Below, piece after piece: positions 8,916 through 15,753 of a stretch of 58,757 bases of DNA; the first letter of the stretch is position 1, and each line of letters opens with the position of its first letter. This DNA comes from Bacteroidales bacterium (GTDB lineage: Bacteria > Bacteroidota > Bacteroidia > Bacteroidales > UBA3824). The notes beneath the pieces are model-generated. The model did not search any database and was not told where the DNA came from. It saw only the letters and a program-made list of their open reading frames with translations. The stretch covers positions 1 to 58,757 of the forward strand of contig JAFXZT010000084.1 of assembly GCA_017541145.1 (NCBI GenBank). Reading direction: 5' to 3'. Made by a program: the position numbers and the translations under genes.

Positions 8916-10007
8916 TTATAATTTCCCGTACACCTCGTCGCTCACCGCTTCGAGCCATTCGTTGCTCTCTTTGCCGCCGGTGGCAACGTGTGTGGCGATG
9001 TGCTGAAACCAACTGTCTTTTTGCGCACCGTGCCAATGTTTTACGCCTTCGGGAATGTCGATGACGTCGCCGGGGTTGAGCGCGATTGCGGGTTTGCCCC
9101 ATTCCTGATACCATCCGCGACCCGAAACGCAAATCAAAATCTGATGCGCCCCGTGGTGAATGTGCCAATTGTTGCGGCACCCCGGCTCAAATGTTACGTC
9201 CGCCAACGGCAGAACGGTCTTTTCTCCGTCAGTTAAATTCTTGGGCTGCAACGGATTGAGGTAACTGTTGCCGACGAAATATTGTGCGTAATTGACGTTG
9301 GGATTGCCTTTTTGGAAACGACTTTTGAGCGTGTAGCCCTCCTTATCGAGCCACGAAGAAAGTTCGTCAACAAGTGCCTGAGAATTGCCCATATTCACCG
9401 CGCCGCGTTTGTGTGCAGCGAGTTGAGGGTCAACGTCTTGCAATCCGCTCAATGCCGCCACAGTAACTATTTCGCGGTCGGCTGCGTTGAGAATGTCGCC
9501 TGCAAAAATATCGCCGAAAAGGTGCGATTTGAGGTAATAATCGTCTTGCGGACAGAAGTCGTAATTGAACTCACTGCCTGTGAGTTTGGACTGCACAGCC
9601 TTGCCCTGTTCGTAGGCTTTTTTTGCATCGTCCCAAAGCGCAGGGCGAGTCCACGGCTTGCCTTCCTGCCATTTCGGGTCGGAATTTTGGGAGATTACCT
9701 TGTTGAGAACGCCCAAAGCATTCAATGAGCGCGGAAATCCCGTGTAGGCGTAAAGTTGCGAAAATGATTCCTTCAACTCGTTGATTGTTACGCCGTTGTC
9801 GAGAGCCGAGCGGACTTCGTTTTCAAGTTTTTGCAAGTCGCCCTGCGCCATCACGCAGGCACAGGCGGCAAGACCTTTCTGACGGGCAGTCAAGGGTTCG
9901 GTATTGATTGTTGTATTGTCCATATCGTTATGAATATTAGATGTTTTATCGTTTTGACAAGCCACGAGTGCCAATGCCGAAAAAAGGGTTATGATTGCTT
10001 TTTTCAT
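8916..10007 (-). CDS. Lipoprotein with carboxymuconolactone-decarboxylase domains and C-terminal cupin
   Basis: The protein has 363 residues and a lipoprotein signal (LVAC) at residues 14-17. Residues about 40-110 and 165-230 resemble two carboxymuconolactone decarboxylase (AhpD-like) domains, the first with CACVMAQGD. The final third is a cupin with WHIHHGAHQIL and GVKHWHGA, which supply metal-binding histidines. Such CMD-cupin fusions are common beside AraC regulators and SDRs in gut bacteria, and are thought to act on quinone-like or peroxide substrates; the reaction is not known for this protein. It leads an operon with the SDR gene. The promoter carries the shared 21-bp operator. Confidence 0.88.
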   Translation of the reverse strand: MKKAIITLFSALALVACQNDKTSNIHNDMDNTTINTEPLTARQKGLAACACVMAQGDLQKLENEVRSALDNGVTINELKESFSQLYAYTGFPRSLNALGVLNKVISQNSDPKWQEGKPWTRPALWDDAKKAYEQGKAVQSKLTGSEFNYDFCPQDDYYLKSHLFGDIFAGDILNAADREIVTVAALSGLQDVDPQLAAHKRGAVNMGNSQALVDELSSWLDKEGYTLKSRFQKGNPNVNYAQYFVGNSYLNPLQPKNLTDGEKTVLPLADVTFEPGCRNNWHIHHGAHQILICVSGRGWYQEWGKPAIALNPGDVIDIPEGVKHWHGAQKDSWFQHIATHVATGGKESNEWLEAVSDEVYGKL

Positions 10008-10034
10008 TGTTGTAATCTTTATTATTTTACGATT

Positions 10035-10107
10035 GCAAAAATATGTGCAATTTTCATTATGGCGATTACCTGAATTTCGGGGAATGTTACCAAGGTTTTG
10101 GGTGATG
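10035..10107 (-). promoter_or_regulatory. CMD-cupin/SDR operon promoter with 21-bp direct-repeat operator
   Basis: The -7 element TATTTTTGC is at 10035-10043 on the minus strand. Two plus-strand units start with TTACC at 10066 and 10087, exactly 21 bp apart. They share TTACC....TTT.GGG...ATG. The first unit begins 22 bp beyond the -7 element, as at 7972 and 16879. Two helical turns between half-sites is the usual AraC-family arrangement. Confidence 0.65.
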
Positions 10108-10147
10108 ATGTTGGTAATTTATAAACACATTGATTGCGAAAAGAAAA

Positions 10148-10192
10148 AAAATAGCGTGTTAAAAAAATCTCTTTTTTTTACCACGCTATTTT
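10148..10192 (-). terminator. Hairpin terminator after the HxlR operon
   Basis: AAAATAGCGTG (10148-10158) pairs with CACGCTATTTT (10182-10192). Read on the minus strand the stem is followed by a run of T, as expected for a factor-independent terminator of the operon ending at 10295. Confidence 0.65.
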
Positions 10193-10294
10193 CCCAACTA
10201 TTTTTTACAAACTTTGCACTGACAACTAAGGAAAAATGTATCGCCGACACACTTTTCCTGACTTAAAAGTGTAAAAAATAACGGAAGTTTTACA

Positions 10295-10642
10295 TTATAT
10301 TTTCCCCGCCACTTCGTCGAAATGCTCCTTTGCCCACGTTATCAGCCCCGAAACGTATGGCATCAACGATTTGCCGGTGTCTGTGAGCGAATACTCCACT
10401 TTGGGCGGCACTACGGGATAGACTTTGCGGTGAAGCAAGTTGCTGCCTTCGAGGTTTTTGAGTGTAGCGGAAAGCATTTTTTGCGAACAATCGGTCATAA
10501 GATTTTTGAGTTCGCCGTAACGCAAAATACCGTTCTCGCTTGCATTGATGGAATACAATACAAGCAACGACCATTTGTCGCCAAACTTGCTGATTACCTG
10601 TCGTATAGGACAGTTGTTATATTGGTCTTGAAAATCTGTCAT
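10295..10642 (-). CDS. HxlR-family winged-helix regulator
   Basis: The 115-residue protein starts MTDFQDQYNNCPIRQ. CPIRQVISKFGDKWSLLVLY is the HxlR signature, with a conserved Cys followed by a helix, and MTDCSQKMLSATLKNLE is the recognition-helix region. HxlR proteins are DNA-binding regulators that often respond to aldehydes, quinones or redox change, sometimes through the N-terminal Cys. The start at 10642 follows the -7 element at 10660; the longer frame to 10699 would begin upstream of it. It is third after a cupin and a PNPOx-like gene, and the inverted repeat at 11632-11677 in front of those genes is its likely target. Confidence 0.92.
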   Translation of the reverse strand: MTDFQDQYNNCPIRQVISKFGDKWSLLVLYSINASENGILRYGELKNLMTDCSQKMLSATLKNLEGSNLLHRKVYPVVPPKVEYSLTDTGKSLMPYVSGLITWAKEHFDEVAGKI

Positions 10643-10659
10643 AGCGATAATTTTTTGCG

Positions 10660-10668
10660 ACAAATATA
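10660..10668 (-). promoter_or_regulatory. -7 promoter element of the HxlR gene
   Basis: The minus strand reads TATATTTGT, 17 nt before the ATG. It suggests that the regulator has its own promoter besides any read-through from the upstream operon. Confidence 0.55.
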
Positions 10669-10676
10669 ACAATTTT

Positions 10677-11120
10677 TTACGAATATTTTTCGCCGACAAA
10701 GACTCTTCCTTCCTCGCCTTTTATCAGATCAAAATGCCTCAGAACCGGCGGCGTGGGATTGAGGTCGTAATAGTCCATTTCGGCGATGTTCATCGAAAAA
10801 TACACCAATTGTTCGTAACGCTCATAAAGCCGCGAAAGAACAGAATTGTTGTCAAAAATCCATTTTTTGATGTCGTCGTCAACGTGAAAATTCACCTGAC
10901 CCGAACAACGCACCGAAATGTTATCTTTCATACTAAGTATCTCGATGTCTGGGTTTTGATGCAACTGACGATACACTGCCTTTTTCGCCGAAGTGGCAAA
11001 ATACAGAACCGTGCCTTCCTGTTTCATTATCTGAAAAACACGGATTTTAGGCAAGCCGCCTTCGCAAGTTGCAAAGGCGACTTCATTGTTCTGTTTCAAA
11101 AAATCCAACGCTGTCTGCAT
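10677..11120 (-). CDS. Pyridoxamine 5'-phosphate oxidase-like flavin-binding protein
   Basis: The 147-residue protein starts MQTALDFLKQNNEVAFATCEGGLPKIR (quoted in part). This N-terminal strand pattern, followed by VLYFATSAKKAVYRQL, is typical of the PNPOx-like split-barrel family that binds FMN or F420. Members reduce or oxidise small molecules; the substrate here is unknown. The ATG lies 2 nt after the stop of the cupin gene, showing tight co-transcription. The longer frame starting with TTG at 11129 would overlap that gene and is less likely. Confidence 0.87.
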   Translation of the reverse strand: MQTALDFLKQNNEVAFATCEGGLPKIRVFQIMKQEGTVLYFATSAKKAVYRQLHQNPDIEILSMKDNISVRCSGQVNFHVDDDIKKWIFDNNSVLSRLYERYEQLVYFSMNIAEMDYYDLNPTPPVLRHFDLIKGEEGRVFVGEKYS

Positions 11121-11122
11121 AA

Positions 11123-11578
11123 TTACCAAGAGAGTTTGTCGTTAAGAATTACTCCGTCTTCCATCGGAGAATCTTTTTCGGTGAAAGCGTTTGCCTTGTA
11201 CTGAATGCAAAGCATTGTCAAATTAGTTGTTCCGCTGTTTTTGAGAGCGCGTTTGCCGTCGGGAGAAACCCTTACGAGCGAGCCTTCCGACACAGGGAAT
11301 ATGTCGCCGTCCACCTGATACTGACCTTCGCCGGAGATGATAAAATAAATCTCCTCGTGTGTCTTGTGAGTGTGAAGAAAACCGCTGTCCTGTCCCGGCA
11401 CGAGTGTCTGAAAACTCATTTCGGCACCGGTCAAGCCCAAAGCCTGAGAGAGGAACACTTTGCCTTTGAGCGTAAAATCCTTGCCCATAGGGAGTTCGTA
11501 GTTGATTACTTCGTCCAACTTGCCGAGATTAACGGCGTTGAAATTCTTTCCTGATTTGATTTGCTGTACTGTTTTCAT
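11123..11578 (-). CDS. Cupin-domain protein
   Basis: The 151-residue protein carries one cupin barrel. HTHKTHEEIYFIISGEG around residue 70 contains the first metal-binding motif (H-x-H....E), and the second half has VSEGSLVRVSPDGKRALKN. Cupins of this type are small-molecule binding proteins or isomerases; the reaction cannot be predicted. It is the first gene of an operon with the PNPOx-like gene and possibly the HxlR gene. A clear -7 element lies at 11621-11629, with an inverted repeat just upstream. Confidence 0.88.
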   Translation of the reverse strand: MKTVQQIKSGKNFNAVNLGKLDEVINYELPMGKDFTLKGKVFLSQALGLTGAEMSFQTLVPGQDSGFLHTHKTHEEIYFIISGEGQYQVDGDIFPVSEGSLVRVSPDGKRALKNSGTTNLTMLCIQYKANAFTEKDSPMEDGVILNDKLSW

Positions 11579-11620
11579 TTTTTCTAACTATTAAATTGTT
11601 TGTTGATTTTGTTTTACGCT

Positions 11621-11677
11621 GCAAAGTTAACAACTATCTGATTATCTTGCAAGAACGCACTTTTTTGTCAGATAGTT
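11621..11677 (-). promoter_or_regulatory. Cupin operon promoter with inverted-repeat operator
   Basis: The minus-strand -7 element TAACTTTGC is at 11621-11629. AACTATCTGA (11632-11641) and TCAGATAGTT (11668-11677) form a perfect 10-bp inverted repeat with a 26-bp centre that covers the -33 region. This is a good candidate for the binding site of the HxlR protein encoded downstream. Confidence 0.6.
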
Positions 11678-11851
11678 ACCAAAAAGTTAGAATTGTTGAA
11701 AAACAGCGGCAATGGATTTTAAAATTTAACATTTGTTAACTATATAACAAATGAAATTTTGGGTGATGATGTTGAAAATTTTGCAAAAAATTACCACAAA
11801 AAAAGAGCAAAATGCCATTTTCGCAAAGGTATATGATTGGTTGAAACCGTG

Positions 11852-11860
11852 TATCTTTGC
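11852..11860 (+). promoter_or_regulatory. -7 promoter element of the B3/4-domain gene
   Basis: TATCTTTGC, a perfect consensus match, ends 24 nt before the ATG at 11885 and rules out the longer frame from 11837. Confidence 0.65.
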
Positions 11861-11884
11861 AGTAAAATTTTAAATCAGAGCGAT

Positions 11885-12562
11885 ATGGAATTTAGAGTAG
11901 AAAAATCAGTCCTTGACGCTGGAGTGAAAATTGTGTTCGTGGTGATTCGCGGACTTGACAACAGCGGCGCAAATCCTGAATGGCAGGAACGTCGTGAGGT
12001 TTTATTGCGCGAATTGTCAGAACGTTATAATGGCATCGACGTACATCAAGACCCTGTTTTGGAGGGTTTTAACATTCTTCACGACAATACGGGCGTAAAA
12101 AGGCGCAAGAATATCCCCGCAAGCGAAAATCTCATCAAACTTTTACAAAAACACGGCTCGCTTGCGTACATCAACAAGGTCGTTGATATTTATAATATCA
12201 TATCCCTCGACACAAAATTGGCTCTTGGCGCACACAACATTGACAAGGTGAGCGGAAACGTAACATTGCGTTTTACTGACGGCACGGAGCGTTTTGTGCC
12301 GCTCGGACAGTCGGAGCCGATACCTGTAAATCCTCACGAGTATTCTTACATTGACGATTCCAACGAGGTGCTGTGCCGTTTGGAGATTCGTCAGGTGCAA
12401 AAAACTTTGGTTGACGAGACGGCCCACAACGTGTTTTACATCGTTCAGGGCAATGGTGCAACGCCTGACGAAATGCTTCATCAGACGGCTCAAAAAATCA
12501 TCGACCTGACTACGCAATATTGTGGCGGCGTCGGCGAAATCATCGTCCCCAAAGTAGTTTAA
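11885..12562 (+). CDS. B3/B4 tRNA-binding-domain protein
   Basis: The 225-residue protein resembles the B3/4 domain of the phenylalanyl-tRNA synthetase beta chain, which in stand-alone form may hydrolyse mischarged aminoacyl-tRNA. Supporting features are the central KRRKNIPASENLIKLLQKHG stretch, SLDTKLALGAHNIDKVSG, and the C-terminal VDETAHNVFYIVQG. There are no synthetase catalytic motifs, so it is a free-standing domain. It is followed after 4 nt by an acetyltransferase gene, probably in one operon. The editing role is inferred from family knowledge. Confidence 0.8.
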   Translation: MEFRVEKSVLDAGVKIVFVVIRGLDNSGANPEWQERREVLLRELSERYNGIDVHQDPVLEGFNILHDNTGVKRRKNIPASENLIKLLQKHGSLAYINKVVDIYNIISLDTKLALGAHNIDKVSGNVTLRFTDGTERFVPLGQSEPIPVNPHEYSYIDDSNEVLCRLEIRQVQKTLVDETAHNVFYIVQGNGATPDEMLHQTAQKIIDLTTQYCGGVGEIIVPKVV

Positions 12563-12566
12563 AAAT

Positions 12567-13049
12567 ATGTCCGCAATCATCCGCCCGATCAATCAAGATG
12601 ATCAGCAAAAACTTGCTGTGCTGATACGTTCCGTGTTTGAAGAATACGGTGCGCCGCTCAGAAATACAGTATATGACGACCAACGGACGTGGCACGTTTA
12701 CGATTCGCTCCAAAATGTCAACGCTCAGTATTGGGTCATTGATTCTGACAATGAGATAGTTGGCGGATGCGGATTCTATCCCACGGAGGGACTGCCTGAC
12801 GGTTATGCCGAACTTATCAAATTTTATTTGTCGCCGAAATTTCGCGGTCTCGGTTTCGGTGGCAAAATTTTCCAATTGGTCATTGAACAGGCACGCAAGG
12901 CAGGCTATCAAAAACTTTACATAGAATCGTTCCCTGAATTTTCGTCCGCCGTGTCGATGTATCTTCGCCACGGCTTTTACCATATCCCCGCACGGCTTGG
13001 CAATTCATCCCACACCGCCACAAGCATTTTTATGGTTCGGGAGTTGTAA
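12567..13049 (+). CDS. GNAT-family N-acetyltransferase
   Basis: The 160-residue protein carries the GNAT acetyl-CoA-binding motif as LSPKFRGLGFGGKIFQLVIEQAR (quoted in part, around residues 88-110), matching R/Q-x-x-G-x-G/A, and a downstream YLRHGFYHIP typical of the family C-terminus. It would transfer an acetyl group to an amine; the target is not predictable. It starts 4 nt after the B3/4-domain gene. Confidence 0.88.
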   Translation: MSAIIRPINQDDQQKLAVLIRSVFEEYGAPLRNTVYDDQRTWHVYDSLQNVNAQYWVIDSDNEIVGGCGFYPTEGLPDGYAELIKFYLSPKFRGLGFGGKIFQLVIEQARKAGYQKLYIESFPEFSSAVSMYLRHGFYHIPARLGNSSHTATSIFMVREL

Positions 13050-13107
13050 GGAGGGGATGGTATCGGGGGAATATTTCCCCACCTCAAAACTCCACGCTCA
13101 TAATTGG

Positions 13108-14214
13108 TTAATTATCAACATTTTCCAAATCATCAATTTGCGGCAGGGCGGACGCAACGTCAGCAAAGAGTTTTTCGGTTTCGTATTGAGCGATGCCGAG
13201 AGGCTGTGTTATTCCCCGAAGAGCAAAACGCGCTTTTGTATCGCTTTTGGTGCGGCATAGCAAAAGTCCTATCGACGGCTTGTCTTCGGGAGTCTTGACA
13301 TACTCGTCAACTGCCGAGATGTAGAAATTCAACTTGCTTACAAACTCAGGAATGAACTCAACCGCCTTTAACTCAACTACAACATAGCAATGAAGTTGCA
13401 GATGGTACATCAAAATGTCAATATAATAGTCGTCGCCGTCCACCATCAGATGATATTGACGCCCGACAAAGGCAAAACCTCTGCCCATTTCCAAAAGGAA
13501 ATCAGTAACTTTGTCGGCGAGTTGTTTTTCAATGGATCGCTCATTTTGCAGACCGACTGTCCCCAAAAATCCAAAATTGTAAGGGTCATTGAACGCATAA
13601 CGCACCAAATCAGACTTTTCGGGCGGCAAAACCTTATCGAAATTACTGATTGTCTTGCCTTTGGCATTAATATAACCGTTTGCAATTTGCAAAAGCATTA
13701 CATCTCTACTCCATCCTTCCTGCGCCGCTGCTATAATATAAAATGCTCGTTCGGCAATATCTTTAACCTTGGGAATCAATGATATATGATGATACCAAGT
13801 AATTTTTGCAAGCGGCACTTGCAAAAATTGCTTGTCTTCGTCTATGAAATTGGCAAGTGGCACTTGCCAATTTGGGTTGTCTTTGAATTTGGCAAGCGGC
13901 ACTTGCCAAATTGGGAAATCGGGATATTCTTGTGCAAAACGTTTCATATTTCTAAGATTTCTGTCTGAATATCCCGTATCATCGGGGAACTGCGACATCA
14001 AATCTTTTGACAACTGAATTATCACTTGTTTTCCCCAACCCAAAGTTTCTTGTTTTTGGATTATGTCCTTGCCAATCTTCCAATACAATGCCAACAATTC
14101 TGCGTTGACGTTGAGTACGGCGTTAACTTTGGCTTGTTCGATAAGATTGATTATATCGTTGCGCCAATTTTTGTACTCGTCAGGAAGTGCGTCTATAATT
14201 TGGGGTGTTTTCAT
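13108..14214 (-). CDS. YhcG/DUF1016-family PD-(D/E)XK nuclease-like protein with inserted hairpin repeats
   Basis: The 368-residue protein has the DUF1016 N-terminal region (ALYWKIGKDI, GWGKQVIIQLSKDL, SDRNLRNMKRFAQEYP) and the C-terminal nuclease-like domain with DYYIDILMYH followed by CYVVVELKA, which gives D...E-x-K. Between them the family's W-x-HH motif is present (ITWYHHISLI). Just before it, three copies of a WQVPLA-type peptide (IWQVPLAKF, NWQVPLANF, LQVPLAKI) are inserted, coded by hairpin-forming DNA repeats at 13801-13912. The insertion keeps the frame open. The family is found near restriction systems and may act on branched DNA; the function here is unknown. Start chosen at ATG 14214 over a TTG at 14223. 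Confidence 0.9.
   Translation of the reverse strand: MKTPQIIDALPDEYKNWRNDIINLIEQAKVNAVLNVNAELLALYWKIGKDIIQKQETLGWGKQVIIQLSKDLMSQFPDDTGYSDRNLRNMKRFAQEYPDFPIWQVPLAKFKDNPNWQVPLANFIDEDKQFLQVPLAKITWYHHISLIPKVKDIAERAFYIIAAAQEGWSRDVMLLQIANGYINAKGKTISNFDKVLPPEKSDLVRYAFNDPYNFGFLGTVGLQNERSIEKQLADKVTDFLLEMGRGFAFVGRQYHLMVDGDDYYIDILMYHLQLHCYVVVELKAVEFIPEFVSKLNFYISAVDEYVKTPEDKPSIGLLLCRTKSDTKARFALRGITQPLGIAQYETEKLFADVASALPQIDDLENVDN
13801..13912. repeat. Three palindromic repeats inside the DUF1016 gene
   Basis: Three hairpins lie at 13801-13829 (12-bp arms), 13847-13873 (11-bp arms) and 13886-13912 (11-bp arms). All share the core GCAAG(C/T)GGCACTTGC with loop CGGCA or TGGCA. The outer arm bases differ between copies, yet both arms change together so that pairing stays perfect. 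All three are translated in the same frame as WQVPLA-like peptides. Confidence 0.85.
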
Positions 14215-14267
14215 AATCTGCAATCAATCAAGTTTCCGCCCGCCCTACAAGCGGCAGACTTCGCATT

Positions 14268-14276
14268 GCAAAGTTA
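14268..14276 (-). promoter_or_regulatory. -7 promoter element of the DUF1016 gene
   Basis: The minus strand reads TAACTTTGC, 53 nt before the ATG at 14214. Confidence 0.55.
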
Positions 14277-14384
14277 AGAAATGTTTTTAAATGGAAGGTG
14301 AAAATTTTAGTCAAATAAGGATTTAAAAGTTGATTTTTTATACACCTCGAAAGCAAAAAAATGAATCTTGGTTGAGGATTCTAA

Positions 14385-14480
14385 AAAATTGGGGTGCTGA
14401 CTTCTATCAAGGAAAACAAAAATTCCTATGTCATCGACAGTCAGGTAAATGCCGACGATTTGTTTTGGGAAGGAAATTAA
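14385..14480 (+). pseudogene. Possible 3' remnant of a lost gene
   Basis: An open stretch of about 31 codons ends in YVIDSQVNADDLFWEGN and a TAA at 14478-14480. It has no start codon and an upstream in-frame stop. The amino-acid composition looks like real protein, but I cannot assign it to a family. The rest of the 14277-14682 gap holds only the short repeats listed next. Confidence 0.25.
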
Positions 14481-14544
14481 ATAGTTGTTTAATTTGAGTG
14501 AAAAATATATTTAATTAATTGAATCTTAAAACATTAGCAAAATA

Positions 14545-14608
14545 CTTACCGCTAAACAATCCACATATTATATAGCGGTAAGTGTATTAATTTTACCACT
14601 TACCGCTA
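14545..14608. repeat. Three copies of a 10-bp element in alternating orientation
   Basis: CTTACCGCTA at 14545-14554, its reverse complement at 14573-14582, and CTTACCGCTA again at 14599-14608. The last two extend to an 11-bp stem (AGCGGTAAGTG). They lie just past the 3' end of the minus-strand membrane gene at 14683 and could fold in its transcript, but no T-run follows. Confidence 0.5.
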
Positions 14609-14682
14609 AGGTATTTTATTTCCTATTCCTCCCCTCAAATTTCCACGCTGTTTAATTCTTGTTGGTAAATGATTCCGCGTTC

Positions 14683-15132
14683 TTAAAAAAAATAATCGAT
14701 GGTCAGGGCCATTAGCGCAACTAAAATCAACGCCAAGGCGGAGGCACGCAGCCACGGTGCAGCACAAAATGCAAACACGCAAATTTCCACAACCATCAGT
14801 ACAGCGGCGACAATGATTGTCTGCGGATAGATTTTCATAAACTCTTCAACGCGTTGTTTTTCGTTTTCAAGAATTTTTTGCGGCGATTCTTTGTATTGTT
14901 GCTCAAAGAGTTGCACACGGTTTTTGTTGTTGACGGCCAAACCTGCGCCCATTCCAATGAACAGCACTGCAACTACGAGCAACGGTATAATCATAGCGTG
15001 AGCCGATTCCGACGTTCCCAAACGCCACGCAAGTATGCTCAAAATAAGAACCACGATACCCGCAACCACCATTGCCAAATCTTCAAAGATTTCGCCGTCA
15101 AGCCATTTGTTTGTGTAATCAATCAATTCCAT
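14683..15132 (-). CDS. Small membrane protein of unknown function
   Basis: From the ATG at 15132 the protein has 149 residues. It starts with a charged helix (MELIDYTNKWLDGEIFEDL), then four hydrophobic segments: two before and two after a hydrophilic, glutamate- and lysine-rich centre (VQLFEQQYKESPQKILENEK). This predicts an inner-membrane protein with a cytoplasmic or periplasmic coiled centre. I do not recognise the family. No partner gene is in the same operon; the lipoprotein upstream at 15227 is 95 nt away on the same strand. Confidence 0.7.
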   Translation of the reverse strand: MELIDYTNKWLDGEIFEDLAMVVAGIVVLILSILAWRLGTSESAHAMIIPLLVVAVLFIGMGAGLAVNNKNRVQLFEQQYKESPQKILENEKQRVEEFMKIYPQTIIVAAVLMVVEICVFAFCAAPWLRASALALILVALMALTIDYFF

Positions 15133-15226
15133 AATAATTTTATTTGTGAGCAAAATTTACAAATAAATTCAATCGGAGCAAAATATAGTTTTGAAATTTT
15201 GCGCCCTTAAATTGAGTGCAGCGACA

Positions 15227-15751
15227 TCATTCCACCGCCAACTTCACTTCCACACTGCCGCCGCCGGCGTTGAGAAATTCTTTGAGTTCTGACTGCGAGA
15301 GGTTTTCAATTTTACCGATGCGGGTGAACGTCCACGAATTCTTGTCATAGTAGATGCAGAGGTTATGTCCCTGATAGAGAATGATGTCGCCCGGCTCGGT
15401 GTCGATTGGTTCATCATTTTTTGGGAAACTTTTGCCGAGGTCGCCAACTTTTTCAAAATTGCCGTAATCATCTGCCGTGTAGGTTATCGGGGCTGACTTC
15501 AACGCCTCGTACAACGCTTTTGCAGAGGTGTTGTCGGCAAAAAACGCAGTAATAGTCTTGCCCGAAACTGTTATGAAAAATTTCTGTGCCATAACGGGGT
15601 CATTGTTTTGTGGGTTGTCCTGAGTATTGTTGTTTTCAGTTTCTGCAACAGGCTGAACCTCAGTCGTCTGCGGAGTCGGATCATCGTCGGAAGATTTGCA
15701 ACTCAGCATTACGGCGGAGGTCAGCAAGATCATTATTAAAAACAATCGCAT
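15227..15751 (-). CDS. Cyclophilin-like fold lipoprotein
   Basis: The 174-residue protein begins with a lipoprotein signal (VMLSC at about residue 18), then a disordered acidic, Gln/Asn-rich linker to residue 52. The rest (ITVSGKTITAFFADNTSAKAL, quoted in part, then PGDIILYQGHNLCIYYD) matches the cyclophilin-like domain (cyclophil_like2) found in Bacteroidota. It is not a classical peptidyl-prolyl isomerase. The ATG lies 2 nt after the TAG of the hydrolase gene, so both are in one operon, controlled by the promoter and operator at 16879-16951. Confidence 0.85.
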   Translation of the reverse strand: MRLFLIMILLTSAVMLSCKSSDDDPTPQTTEVQPVAETENNNTQDNPQNNDPVMAQKFFITVSGKTITAFFADNTSAKALYEALKSAPITYTADDYGNFEKVGDLGKSFPKNDEPIDTEPGDIILYQGHNLCIYYDKNSWTFTRIGKIENLSQSELKEFLNAGGGSVEVKLAVE

Positions 15752-15753
15752 AA

